From the NCBI GenBank assembly GCA_028583685.1, contig JAMXIF010000045.1, positions 10,909,809 to 10,973,808 of the forward strand: a DNA stretch of 64,000 nucleotides, written 5' to 3'. Under the pieces are notes generated by a model. It saw only the letters and a program-made list of their open reading frames with translations, did no database searches and was not told the DNA's origin. Shown in pieces: positions 11,840 to 23,110 of this stretch (position 1 is the first letter of the stretch; each line of letters starts with the position of its first letter). The position numbers were made by a program, and so were the translations under genes. This DNA comes from Petaurus breviceps papuanus (taxonomy: Eukaryota > Chordata > Mammalia > Diprotodontia > Petauridae).

Positions 11840-12130
11840 CATTAAATCCAAAATTCCACACTGGTAAAATCACAGGTCTAAAACAAATTCCTCCAGTGGA
11901 ATTTCATGTCTTTGGGGTCAGAAAGTATTTAATCTTATCTTTATGTCCTGAGTGCTTTACATGCAGTAGGTACTTAATAAATGTTTGTCAGATTGAGTTG
12001 GCTCATGGTGACACAGTTGTAGGACCAGAATTCAAAGCCAGCTTCTGACTCTGAGTACTTTACTCTTACACTGGCACCATACTGACTCTCTAGGCTCAGT
12101 GCAGGACTGTGGAGGGAATCAAATGCCAGG
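11840..12130. repeat. L2 tail and MIR remnants
   Basis: The text 'aggtacttaataaatgtttg' at 11967-11986 is the L2 terminus. It is followed by a reversed MIR-like piece (tgacacagttgtaggaccag, then aattcaaagccag). Confidence 0.5.
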
Positions 12131-12224
12131 CTAAGGACTTTTATACTGTATCCTTTAGGTAATGAAGAGTATTCACCAACTTCCTGCCCAATTCTATACA
12201 TAATAAAGCAGATGTTCAACTGTC

Positions 12225-12782
12225 ATTCAATAGAGCTTCATCTCAGGCTGCATCTGGAATATTCTGTTTAGTTCTGCACATAACAGTTCAAGAAAGACAT
12301 TAATAATCTGAAGAGCTTCCACAAAAGGGTGACCAGGATAGTGAAGGACCTTGAGATCATGTGAGAAATTGAAAGAACAAGAGATTTTTAGCCTGGAGAG
12401 GCAAAGACTCAGGAGAGGAGGGGGAGGGATGCCATGATAATAGCTATATTAAAATGTTTGAAGAGTTGTCATTTGGAAGAGATTACACTTGTTCCATTTG
12501 ACCCCAGCAGGCAGAGTAAAAAGAGCTATGGATGGGAGCTGCAAAGAGAGAAACTTAAGGTTTGAGACCACAAATAACTTCCTAAGAATTCACCATATCC
12601 CAAAGTAGAATGGGCAGCCTGGAGATGCAGTGGATGCTTCCCTTTCTAGGATGACAAGTCCAGGATGTTGTCACAAAGATTCTTTTTGGGCACAGGTTAA
12701 AGCAGATAGCTATGAGCTCCCATCCAATTCTCCAGGTTGGTAATATTGCAAACTTGATTCAAGCTTCTGTGATTCTATAAGA
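12225..12782 (+). repeat. L3/CR1 LINE 3' end
   Basis: It follows the L3 consensus closely: tttagcctggagaggcaaag, aaaatgtttgaagagttgtc, acttgttccatttgacccca, gtagaatgggcagcctggag and a terminal 'cttctgtgattctataa'. Only the 3' end survives, which is usual for this very old family. Confidence 0.8.
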
Positions 12783-13199
12783 TGCATGAGCAGAGAACGG
12801 AAAGCGTTGCTGGGGAGAATTGGGGAATCACACCCCCTAAGAATTGCTCCAGGAATCTCCTTTCTTAGACCTTCCTGAAGTTTTCAGCCTGTGCTCACTA
12901 TTCATATTTTTTTAGCAGCCCAGTCCCATGGACAAAAAACAGGAGCATCTGACTTGCAGTGAGAGTTCTAGGGAGCCCATAAAATCTAATCCTTGATGGT
13001 AATTGAATTGAGAGCAACCAGGCTCATTTATAGTGTTAGCACCTTGTTTGCAAGTGCAAGTAGAATTCAATTTAAGGACTGAGATTTACACTGTTTATCT
13101 CTAATGTAGACAGAGATAAGTTCCTCCAGTCCAGGTATCCTTGTGAGGACTGGATTGTGCCTACCAGAGAGTCATAATGAAAAGGACATTGGACTCCTC

Positions 13200-13460
13200 G
13201 GACACAGTTAAGTGGCACAGAGGATAGAGTCCTGGAGTCAGGAAGACTTAAAATCAAATTTGGCCTCAGAAACTGTTAGCTTAGCTTTGTGACCCTGTGT
13301 AAGTCATTTGACTAAGGTTTACCTCAAATTTCTCAAGTGAAATGGAGATAGTAATAGCACCTGCCTTCTAGGATTGTTGTGAAGATGAAATGAGATCATA
13401 TGTGTAAAGAACTTAGCACAGTGCCTGACATAGAGTAAGTGTTTAAATGAATGGTGTCTC
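13200..13460 (+). mobile_element. Marsupial CORE-SINE, near full length
   Basis: It has the tRNA head (agtggcacagaggatagag), a degraded B box, ttgtgaccctgtgtaagtca, a CORE part (atagtaatagcacctgcctt) and the tail 'cagtgcctgacatagagtaa'. A further MIR fragment follows at 13465-13570. Confidence 0.8.
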
Positions 13461-13816
13461 TCCTTCCTTTCACGTCAAGAGAAATGGGTTCAAATCTAGA
13501 TTCTGACACTTATGAGCCTTATGATGTTCAACTTTATCTCTCTGGTCCTGTTTCCTAATCTATTAAATTATGACAACCTCTTGCATAAGCTCACAGTTGT
13601 AAGGAAAGCCCATATGAGCTATTATTCTTTTTAAAAATAAATATTGTATTTTTCCAATTACCTTAAAAAAAATTCTAACATTTCTGTTTTTAAATTCTGA
13701 GTTCCAAATTCTTCTCACCCCTCCTCCCTCACTGAGAAGGCAAGAGATTTGATAAATTTGATAGCAGTCATGCAAAACATTTTCATATTGGTCATATTAT
13801 GAAATGAAACACAGAT

Positions 13817-13817
<1 letters not shown>

Positions 13818-13901
<84 letters not shown>
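13818..13901. repeat. (GA)n microsatellite
   Basis: Long uninterrupted GA units with one GTGA break. Confidence 0.95.
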
Positions 13902-13903
<2 letters not shown>

Positions 13904-14555
13904 ATTCTTCAATATGCATTCAGATTCCACCAGTTCTTTCTCTGGAGATAGATAGCATTTTTTCATTATAAATACTGTATAATTGTCTTAGATCATTGTA
14001 TTGCTGAAAATAGCTAGGTCATTCACAGTTGATCCTCATACAATGTTGCTGTTATTGTGGACAATGTTCTCCTGGTTGTACTCACTTCATTTTGCTTCAG
14101 TTCATATAAGCCTTCCCAGGTTTTTCTGAAACCATTCTACTCATTATTTCTTATAACTAGAAAAATCATATACCACAACTTGTTCAGCCATTCTCCAATT
14201 GATAATCATTCCTTCAATTTCCAATTATTTGCCACCACTAAAAGATCTGCTATAAATACCTTTGTACATATAGATCTTTTTCCTTTCTTAAATCTCTTTG
14301 GGATACAGACACAGTAATGATATTGCTGGGTCAAAGAGCATACATAGTTTTATGGCCTTTGAAAATAATTCCAAATTGGTCTCCAGAATGATTGGATCAA
14401 TTCATCACTCCATCATCTGCCTTAGTGTTCCAATTTTCCCACATGCCCTCCAACATCTGTCATTTTTCTTTTCTGTCATATTAATCGATCTGATAGGTAT
14501 GAGGTAGTACCTCAGAGATGTTTCAATTTGCATTTCTCTAATCAATGATAATTTA

Positions 14556-14709
14556 TTTTTTTTAAAGCAATTGTGGTTAAGTAACTTGCTCAGGGTTACA
14601 TGGCCAGTTCTTTCTGGGTGTGGTGCTGAGTATCTGAGCCCAGATTTGATCCCCAGGTCATCCCAACACTGGAGCCGGTGCTCTTACTCACTGAGCCACC
14701 TGGCCACCC
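14556..14709 (-). mobile_element. tRNA-derived SINE inserted in L1
   Basis: It is flanked by taatcaatgataattta at 14539-14555 and 14711-14727, a perfect 17-bp target duplication. It belongs to a subfamily marked by 'tttctgggtgtggtgctgag'; two more members lie at 15419-15722. Confidence 0.92.
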
Positions 14710-15418
14710 CTAATCAATGATAATTTAGAGCATTTTTCACAGGACTATAGACAGCTTTTATTTCTTTGTCTGAAAACTGCCTGTTGATATCTTTTGACCA
14801 TTTATCAATTGGTGAATGACTTGTATTCTTATAAATTTGATGTAAGTATAATTTTTAAAATGAGGTCTTTATTACAGAAACTTGCTGTGGTTTTTTTTTC
14901 ATCGTTATGATTACTGTGTATTTTCCTCCATCCTATTTCTCTCCTATATCTCTGTCTCCCTCTCCCTTTTCCTCCCTGCTTTCACCCGATCTCTCCTCAA
15001 AAGTGTTTCACTTCTAACCACTGCCTCCCCCAATCTGCCCTGTCTTCTATCAACCTACCCCCTTCTCTTATTCCTTTCCTTCCCTATAGGGTAAGCTATA
15101 TTACTATATCCAACTGAGTGTGCATGTTATTCCCTTTGATCCAATTCCAATAAGAGTAAGGTTCAAGCACTGTCTGCCAAGCTGTCCCCCATCTTTCCCT
15201 CTACTATAAAAATTCTTTCATGCCTCTTTTATGTGATATAATTTACTCCATTCTATCTCTCCCTTCTCCCAATGCATCCTTCTTCCTCACCCCTTAATTT
15301 TATGTTTTAGATATCATCCCATCATAGTTATACCTCTTTCTTATCCCTTAAATTTTTTAGATATCATCCTATCATAATCAATTCATACCCATGCCCTCTG
15401 TCTATACATACACTTTCT

Positions 15419-15577
15419 TTCTTTTATTTTAAGCAATCGGGGTTAAGTAACTTGCTCAAGGTTACACGGCCAGTTATTTCTGGGTGTGGTGCTGAGTGTC
15501 TGAGCCCGGGATTTGATCTCCAGGTCATCCCAACACTGGAGTCAGTACTCTTACTCACTGAGCCACCTGGCCGCCCC
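15419..15577 (-). mobile_element. SINE, first unit of a tandem pair
   Basis: The reversed body 'ttaagtaacttgctcaaggt' leads to the head 'gccacctggccgcccc'. The left target duplication (ctatacatacactttct, 15402-15418) is matched after the second unit at 16254-16270 with one mismatch. The pair therefore shares a single insertion site. Confidence 0.88.
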
Positions 15578-15722
15578 TAAGCAATTGGGGTTAAGTACCT
15601 TGCTCAAGATTACACAGCCCGGTGTTTCTGGGTGGGTGCTAAGTGTCTGAGCCCGGGATTAGATATCCAGGTCATCCTGACATTGGAGCCGGTGCTCTTA
15701 CTCGCTGTGCTACCTGGCTGCC
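15578..15722 (-). mobile_element. SINE, second unit of a tandem pair
   Basis: This unit abuts the first without an A-rich spacer and is interrupted near its 5' head by the LTR at 15723-16246. Its last bases resume at 16252-16253. Confidence 0.85.
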
Positions 15723-16246
15723 TGTAGCAGCAAGCACCCCAGCATTCCCAGGGTGGCTGCTAGCAATACAGGTTCTTGGATCTGCTTTGATAAAGGAAAG
15801 CAACTCAAAATGGGTTAACAAGCTTACTTTAATCAGTCAGACATATATCGTTTACCTTGTTCAGGTGAAAAGGTCAGCACCCTGAACCTCAAAGTATACA
15901 GGCATAATTATCAAGACAGAAACATCAAGTAGACAGATTTCCAAACTGTCCAACCATTACATCCATACCAAATCAGCATCTGGATTTTTCAAAGCCGGGG
16001 GGGCCCTGGACAACGGCTTCCCAGAATACAGATCAAATCACATAACACTTCTCAAAGTGAGCCCCCAAAACAAAGCTACACATCAGGGCTTATATAGCCT
16101 TCTCCTGGCTCAGAGAATGTAACAACCTTATTGACTCACTGGCCAATCAAGAAGTATCTACTGAAAAACAAGCCTCCCACCCCAGGCTTCAGGTGCACTT
16201 TAGCCTAGGGGCAGGGAAGATCTTCCAAATTTGCATTCCCATTACA
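15723..16246 (-). mobile_element. Solo LTR of an endogenous retrovirus, copy A (524 bp)
   Basis: It starts TGTAATGGGAATG and ends CTGCTACA when read on the minus strand. It is bounded by a perfect 5-bp duplication (ctgcc, 15718-15722 and 16247-16251). A TATA-like tatata lies at about 16090-16096 on the reverse strand. It is the same length as copy B at 20797. No internal retroviral genes are left, which indicates LTR-LTR recombination. It inserted into a SINE that had itself inserted into HAL1, so it is the youngest layer of the stack. Confidence 0.88.
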
Positions 16247-18315
16247 CTGCCCCCTATACATACCCTTTCTAACTGCCTTGATAATAATAAAGTTCTAAGG
16301 AGTTACAAGTTTCATCCGCCCATGTAGGAATGCAAACAGTTTGACCTTATTGAATCCTTTATGACTTCTCTTTCCTGTTTATCTTTTTGTGCCTTTCTTG
16401 AGTCTTGTATTTGAAAGTCAAAGTTCTATCCAGCTCTAGTCTTCTCACTAGGAATGCTTGAAAGTCTCTATTTCATTTAAATGTCCATTTTCCTGCAATG
16501 GATTATAATGTTTTCCAGGTTAGGTGATTCTTGGTTGTAATCCTAGCTCCTTTGTCCTCCAGAATATCTTAATCCAAGTTCTTCAATCCTTTAATGGGGA
16601 ATGTGCTAAATCCTGACTATGACTCCATGATATTGTTTTTCTTTCTGCCTGCTTAAAATATTTTCTCCTTGACTCTGGAATTTGGTTATAATATTCCTAC
16701 AAGTTTCCATTTTGGGATCTCTTTAGGAAATGATTGGTGAATTCTTTTGTTTTCTACTTTACCCTCTGGCTCTATGATATCAGAACATTTTTCCTTGATA
16801 ATTTCTTGAAATATGATTTTTAGGTTCTTTTTTGTCATGAAAGTGGGTAGTCCACTGAAAGTCAAGTAGTCCAATAACTGTTAAATTTTTTCTCCTTGAT
16901 CCACTTTTCAGTTCAGTTCTTTTTCCAATGAGGTATTTCACATTTTTTTCTATTTCTTCATGCTTTTGATTTTGTTTTATTGTTTCTTTATGTCTCCTGG
17001 AATCATTAGCTTCCACTTGTTCAATTCTAATTTTTAAGGAATTGTTTTGTTTAGTAAGTTTTTATATCTCCTTTTTCATTTAGCCAATTTTATTTTTCAG
17101 GAGTTGTTTTCTTCTGTGAATTTCTGTGCACCTTTTTCCATTTGACCAGTTCTGCTTTTTAGTCAGTTCTCCCTTCAGCTAATTTTTGCCCATCTTTTTT
17201 CCATTTTGCCAATTCTGTTTTTTAAAGAGTTCTCTTCAGTGGATTTTTGGTGCCTTTTTTGCCATTTGGTCTTTTCTGTTTTTTAAGATATTAATTTCTC
17301 CAGTATTTTTTTGCACCTCCTTTACCAATATGTTGACTGTTTTTTCATGATTTTCTTGCATCACTCTCATTACTTTTCCCAATTTTTCCTCTAGAGGTAG
17401 AGGAAAAATTTATCTTATCCTTTTTGAGCTCTTCCAGGAATTTTTTATGAGCCTGAGACCAATTCAAAATTTTTTGAGGCTTTGGATGTAGCAGTTTTGA
17501 CTTTGTTGTCTTCTTCTGAGTTTGTAATTTGATCTTCTCTATTATCATAACAACTTTCTTTAGTCGTATATTTTGTTGTTATTTGCTCATTTTTCCAGCC
17601 TATTTCTTGATTTTTAACTCTAATTAAAGTTGGGATTTTCTCCCAAGATATGAGAGGCACTGTACCTAGCTTCAGGTTTTTTTTTCGTGCTGCTGTTTTC
17701 AGAGATAGTTCTAGAGGTCTTTAAATTTTCAGTTCTTATAATGTGCTATGATCTAAGGAGAAATGTGGTTGCTGCTCACCTGACCTATTCTCTGGTCTGT
17801 GGTTGACCACAAGTAATCTTTTCCACCTGGAACTGTGACCAAGGTCCCATCTCCCCTATGGTTACATGTTCTAATGTGCTAGTGCTTCTACTCATCCTGG
17901 AACTGCAACCTGAAACCACATGTGAGCAATGCAACAGAGTTCTGCACCTAGTACCCACAAAGGTCCTGTTTAATCACCTTCTAACCAGTTGTATGGTTAG
18001 ACTTCTGTGTCTTATCATCTGTGAGCTGAGAGGTCCCAAAGCTATAAATGGCAGATTCAGTCACTTCCAAGGCCTGCTGCTGGCTTATGGGAGTATATTC
18101 TCTGCTGGACTGCACTCCATTCTCATCCCAGGGAATTATAATTTTCCAGTCAAACTTCTAAGTTGTCTTTGGCTAGAAAATTGTTCCACTTCAACTCTTT
18201 ATTTGTTCTGCCCCTCCTGAATTCATGTTCAGGTGTTATTTTAAAGTTCTCTGGAGGGGAATTTGGGAAACCTTAGGTGAGTCCCTCCTTTATTCCACCA
18301 TCCTGGCTTCACTTC

Positions 18316-19335
18316 CTCTTGAGTTATTATTATTAAAGTCTAAATTCGAACAGCTAGCCAGGCTTTGAGCTCTAAATTAATTCCATGGCTCATTCATTGT
18401 GGTATTGGGGGCTCAACTTTTTCACCTCTCTGCTTTGTGCCTCTTATTAATGTATCATTTATTAGTTTATGTCTTCCTTTTATATATTTCTCTTGATATT
18501 AATGATCAGAGGATCATAGAACAAGGTTATCCCTAGTAATATATTCCAAGGACTTTTACATGGCTTTACCACATGCAAGAGAGACACCTAATTAGAGGGG
18601 AAACACTAAGATGACACTTTTTTACCAAGAAAATTATATTCTATAGTTCACAAACAATAAATACAACAGGATCTCATATTTTTCCCATCTATTAGTCAAC
18701 TGTATGATTATAAAGAGATGGTCTGCTGTGGAATCTCATTTGTGCCAGATTACCTGTTCCTTTCTCACCTCCTTACCAAGAATGCTCTCAATTTGCTTGG
18801 AGATTATTCTCAACTGTAGCTTAAAGATACAAAAGTAGCTATTTGGATTTTTTTTTATTGTATTTATTTACATGTGCATTTTCTCTTACTCTTCATCTCC
18901 CTTCCTCTAAAGTTTTCATCTAATGCCTCTTTGTGACATGGAGATCGCCCTTTGACTCTTGAAGACTGTTTCAGAGAAGCACAAGCTCTGACTTATCCTA
19001 CCAAAACTAGAAAGGTTTTGAGTGTGGACCAACAACGAACTAGGTCTCTCCTCTAAGGCCCAGCCTGACTAGGTTCAGAGAGGCTCTTTACCACATTGAC
19101 TGTGGGGCCAGGGAGAGGTGTCTTTTAGTGAAAGCAACTAGCAGTTACAGGTCTAACAATCTGTGCTGTCAGAGGGAATTCCCAAATTAACAAAACCATG
19201 GATCCTTGAAGTACTGAAGTATCTCCTCTAACTGTAAACTAAGATAAGGAATTGCTCCTTTGGTACCCTTGTATCACATTAAGCACCTAGGACAGTTCCC
19301 AGTTTCAAGTGAACAGAGAGAATGTTATGATGAAA
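18316..19335. other. No gene or repeat recognised
   Basis: About 1 kb of unique-looking A/T-rich sequence with no usable open frame. Confidence 0.5.
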
Positions 19336-19339
19336 AGTG

Positions 19340-19560
19340 ATGGAAGTAAGAGTTGGAAGAGGCCTGAATTAAAAGTTTGTCTCTATTGCTCACTAGCTGT
19401 GTGATTCAGCTTCTTCCTGTACAAAATTGGGATAATAATATCTGTAGAACTTATCTCAGGCCTTATATGAGAGTCAAATAAGTTTCATGTGGCATAGTAT
19501 TTTGCTAAATAAATGCCAGCTTTTGAAGAAGGCACTTAATAAATATTTCTTGAATTGCAT
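19340..19560 (+). repeat. MIR SINE fragment
   Basis: The MIR core 'ttgctcactagctgtgtgat' is recognisable, then gggataataatatctgtag and the tail 'tttgctaaataaatgccagc'. Confidence 0.65.
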
Positions 19561-19639
19561 TTGGGCTTGAAGCTTCCTAAAGCAGCTGCTGAGTTTTATT
19601 AATTTTCAGATAAGTCTCATTTAAAAAAAAAAACTTGTA

Positions 19640-19840
19640 TTCATAAGATCAGAGATGTAGAGTGGAAAGAGAACTAAGCACTCAGCTAGTCCAACTCCCT
19701 CATTTTACAGATGAGAGAAGACTGAAGCCCTCAAGTGAGCTGGTCAAAATTACTAAGGGAGTAAGTGGCAAAACCAAAATTTGCACCCAGATACCCTGAC
19801 TCTGAATCCAGTAGCCTTTCCATTGTATAATGTACCTAAG
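19640..19840 (-). repeat. MIR3-like fragment
   Basis: The pattern 'ctagtccaactccctcattt' then 'tacagatgaga', and a reversed B-box region ending 'cagtagcctttccattgta', is the common old MIR3-type layout. Confidence 0.6.
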
Positions 19841-19919
19841 ATATTTCAAGTAAAACAAAATCTATTGCTGTATGTAGCTGGCTCACTACTTAAAGATTCA
19901 GTGAGAAAAATACCATATA

Positions 19920-20200
19920 AAGAGAAAGAAAAGGAAGAAAAGAAGGAAGGAAGGAAGGAAGGAAGGAAGAAGGGAAGGAAGGAGGAAAGGAAGGAGGGAA
20001 GGAAGGAAGGAAGAAAGGAAAAAAGGAGGAAAGGAAGGAGGGAAGGAAGGGAGGAAGGAAGGAAGGAAAGAAGGAAAGAAGAAAGGANNNNNNNNNNAAG
20101 GAAGGAAGGAAGGAAGGAAGGAAGGAAGGAAGGAAGGAAGGAAGAAAAGAAGGGAGGGAGGAAGGAAAGGAGGGAGGGAGGAAGGGAAGAAGGAAAAGAA
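19920..20200. repeat. (GAAG)n microsatellite with a 10-N assembly gap
   Basis: Purine-only gaag/ggaa units run on both sides of Ns at 20088-20097. The N run marks an unresolved length. Open frames here are low-complexity artefacts. Confidence 0.95.
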
Positions 20201-20279
20201 TAGATATACATAGTAGGGTTTTTATTCTTAATTCAATTTTATTTTTTGTTTCAAACTACAAATAGCATAGTAGATTTTT

Positions 20280-20436
20280 TTTTAATTTTTATTTTTTTGG
20301 AGGGCAATTGGGATTAAGTGATTTGCCCAAGGTCACATGGCTAGTTTTTGTGTTGAGTGTCTGAGGCCGGATTTGAACTCAGGTCTTCCTGACTCCAGGG
20401 CCAGTACTCTATTCACTGCACCACCTAGCTGCTCCC
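20280..20436 (-). mobile_element. tRNA-derived marsupial SINE
   Basis: A perfect 14-bp target duplication (catagtagattttt, 20266-20279 and 20437-20450) flanks a full SINE with the head 'accacctagctgctcccc' at the right. Confidence 0.93.
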
Positions 20437-20796
20437 CATAGTAGATTTTTCATAGAAGGAAATGTCTTTGTTATTTTTAGGAAGAAAAAAAATGTTCCAA
20501 ATAGGCACTAAGTGCCCTAGAAAGTCTATAAGCAAGAAGTCTTATGAAATTCACTCCTTTCACCAAAAAACAAGGAATGAATTTTAATTCTTGATGTTAT
20601 GTTAGCTGATTCATGATTCCCACCACTGGCCACCCCTTCACTAGATGTAGGGATTTGAGGTCAGTTGTTGAAGATCAAATGCATAGCTTCAGTCTATGTG
20701 GGTCTCTGATACATGCCATCACTCAGGTCCCTTCTCTGAAGTACTCTAGCACCTTGGCTCCAGAGCAGCACATGACCCAACTATCTACCTACATGC

Positions 20797-21320
20797 TGTA
20801 ATGGGAATGTAAATTTGTAAGATCTTCCCTGCCCCTAGGCTAAAGTGCACCTGGAGCCTGGGGTGGGTGGCTTGTTTTTCAGTAGATACTTCTTGATTGG
20901 CCAGTGAGTCAATAAGGTTGTTACATTCTCTGAGCCAGGAGAAGGCTATATAAGCCCTGATGTGTAGCTTTGTTTTGGGGGCTCACTTTGAGAAGTGTTC
21001 TGTGATTTGATCCGATGAAACTCTGGGAAGCCATTGTCCAGAGCCCCCCAGCTTTGAAACCCAGATGTTGATTTGGTATGGATGTAATGGTTGGACAGTT
21101 TGGAAATCTGTCTACTTGATCTGTTTCTGTCTTGATAATTCTGTCTGTATATTCTGAAGTTCGGGTGCTGACCTTTTTCCCCTGAACTAGGCAAACGATA
21201 TATATCTGACTGATTAAAGTAAGCTTGTTAACCCATTTTGAGTTGCTTTCCTTTATCAAAGCAGATCTAAGAACCTGTGGTGGCAGTGACCCTGGGGATG
21301 CTGGGGTGCTTGCTGCTACA
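20797..21320 (+). mobile_element. Solo LTR of an endogenous retrovirus, copy B (524 bp)
   Basis: TGTAATGGG...GCTGCTACA is bounded by a 5-bp duplication (catgc, 20792-20796 and 21321-21325). A TATA box (tatataag, 20947-20954) and a polyadenylation signal (attaaa, 21213-21218) give the U3-R-U5 order. It is clearly the same family as copy A but in opposite orientation. No internal region remains. Confidence 0.9.
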
Positions 21321-21344
21321 CATGCAGACACTGGGGACAATGAA

Positions 21345-22200
21345 TTTGCATACATTTCCTGGAATCCTCCCTCAGATGGTTAGTAGCCAGGGTGACACAT
21401 AAGAAAGTCTGTGAAACTCATAGGAGACTCAGACCATGGCAAGTAGTCTGCTGTATGCTTCTTACCTGGTTCTTCCCTGCCATATTCCTTCATACACTGA
21501 ACTGTGAATATTGGATCATAGGTTCAAAGGTTTGTGGAGCTTGAAAGAACCTCTGAGGTAATCTTCATGCCATCTCCCACCAAAGATGGGCCAGCCTAAC
21601 ATCTGCACATCAGAACTGTTTAGCAGCACTTACTTATCCCCGCTAAATGTTTTTGCCCCTAACTTGCTGCTAGTGGAATTTCTGTCTACATCTACAATCA
21701 CAGAGACACAGATGTGTCCCTCAACCCCCACACCTGTTAGTAACACTTTAGTCTGCAAAAGTCCTTTTGCAAAAAGAGGTACACATCATAAAAGCCAACC
21801 TCCATAGAGTGTTAATATTCCCATTTAAAAGTTTGGAGGTCAGTGCTCTCCCTTGCCCTTGTATGACCCCTATGACTTTAGTACCCAAAGGCCAATGCCA
21901 GTCATGCATAATAGAGAAAGGAATTATGAGTGACATTATAACGAACTGAATCAATTAAGTCATTCTGTAAGTCACCTTGCATTCAGAGATAAGAACAGAT
22001 CAGATACCTCATTAAATCTCAACGGTGATATCAAATTTAAAATAATATACCCAGAAGGTGCTACTTGAACATTCTATTCTAATCTTAGAGCATTTTGGTT
22101 TCCTTCTCTCCCTCCCCGTCCTTCATCTTGGTTTCCTTAGCTGTTCCATAGCTAGGAATTTGTGGATTCATGGAGTACCCAAGTATAAGGATAACAGATT
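21345..22200. other. No gene recognised
   Basis: This is mostly unique-looking. The stretch at 21535-21600 faintly recalls an L3 tail. Confidence 0.45.
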
Positions 22201-22376
22201 CACAAACTCATAAAATATCAAAATTGGAAATTCAGAGGTCACCAAGTCCAACCATCATCTGAACAGAAATTGCAGATTCAGGGCATCCTTGATATGTAAT
22301 GATCTAGATTCTGCTTGATTAGCATCATAGAAATCTCTGATTTGGAACAAGAAGGGACCTTGGAGATCATCTAGGT

Positions 22377-22565
22377 CAGGGAACCTGTGGCCTTGAGACC
22401 ACACGTGGCCTTCTAGGTCCTAAAGTGTGGCCTATGACAAACTTCACAGAACAAATTCCCTTAATAAAAGGATGTGTTCTGTAAAACTTGGACTCAGTCA
22501 AAGGGCCATCTTTGAAGACCTAGGGACCACATATGGTCTTAAGGCTGCAGGTTCCCCATCTCTAA
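22377..22565. mobile_element. Palindromic hAT-like MITE, copy 2
   Basis: The left end 'gggaacctgtggccttgaga' and the right end 'cttaaggctgcaggttcccc' are inverted, and internal 'cttctaggtcct' faces 'agacctagggacc'. Flanking 8-mers (atctaggt and atctaggc) could be the target duplication, which would suit hAT. Confidence 0.55.
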
Positions 22566-22780
22566 TCTAGGCCAAGGGTTCCAAATTTGGAGTCTATAGA
22601 TAGATTCCCAAAAGTTCACGAATTTGGATGGGGGAAAAAAATCACATCATTGTTTTCATTAACCTTTTATGTCCTTGGTAATCCTATGTATTTGATTTTG
22701 TGCATTCCAAAACATTTTCAGAGAAGGAATCCATAATGGGTCCCTGACATCAAAAAGATTAAGACGTTTTGATTTACCCA
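22566..22780. mobile_element. Decayed hAT-type DNA transposon fragment
   Basis: The text 'aagttcacgaatttggatgg' with 'aatcctatgtatttgatttt' and 'catcaaaaagattaagacg' follows a widespread mammalian hAT MITE as I recall it. The exact family is uncertain. Confidence 0.4.
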
Positions 22781-22924
22781 AACTTCCTCTTCTGCAAGAT
22801 GAAGATAATAAGCCCCAGAAAGGGGAAATGAAGGACATACAAGCAAAAACAAAAAAACAGAACAAAACCCCAGGGTCTGTGACAGAAGATCCAGTTGAAA
22901 TCTCCAGTGACAAGGACTTCACCA

Positions 22925-23110
22925 ACTTAAAAGTGAGCCCATTTCACTGTTAGACTCCTCTAATCATTAGGAAACTTCCACCGCTCTTAGATCTGCCCTC
23001 TGGAACCAAACAGAGTTCATCAAATGCCTTTTCTACCTGACAATACTTTATATTCTAACACATCCTTTCCCCAAGTTTTCTCTTCAAATGAGACCTTTCT
23101 AAGTGTCTGT
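22925..23110 (-). repeat. L3/CR1 LINE fragment
   Basis: 'gtgagcccatttcactgtta' then 'gactcctctaatcattagga', and 'agatctgccctctggaacca', are the reverse complement of the L3 3' region. Confidence 0.65.

Larger units (their letters stand above)
13620..14905 (-). repeat. L1 LINE, 5'-truncated, minus strand
   Basis: Read in reverse it encodes the L1 ORF2 C-terminus, around HSPIDKWSKDINRQFSDKEI near 14810-14750. 'tattgctgggtcaaagagca' is the complement of the L1 'gacccagcaat' segment. The 3' UTR ends near 13620. A GA microsatellite (13818-13900) and a SINE (14556-14709) lie inside. Its left part aligns with 43377-43871. Confidence 0.75.
14905..18315 (-). mobile_element. HAL1-like LINE, third and most diverged copy
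   Basis: On the minus strand it opens near 18315 (ccaggatggtggaataaagg), a diverged L1-type leader. ORF1 relics lie at 17660-16680, for example MEANDSRRHKETIKQ (about 17016) and IIFQEIIKEKCSDIIEPEGK (about 16826), corresponding to the RRM boundary of L1 ORF1p. A 3' UTR like that of the other two copies follows to about 14905. Its coiled coil is longer, with repeated units at 17050-17340. No ORF2 is present. Two SINEs and a solo LTR interrupt the 3' UTR. The left end joins an L1 fragment directly. Confidence 0.65.

Noticed and set aside
13818-13901. Direct-repeat array resembling CRISPR or satellite DNA
   Set aside because: It is a simple GA microsatellite in a vertebrate genome.
17858-18220. 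120-codon plus-strand open frame
   Set aside because: It lies antisense to the 5' region of a HAL1-like element and shows no host-protein similarity.
19846-20211. Open frames of 120-140 codons on both strands
   Set aside because: They are translations of the GAAG microsatellite and run through the N gap.
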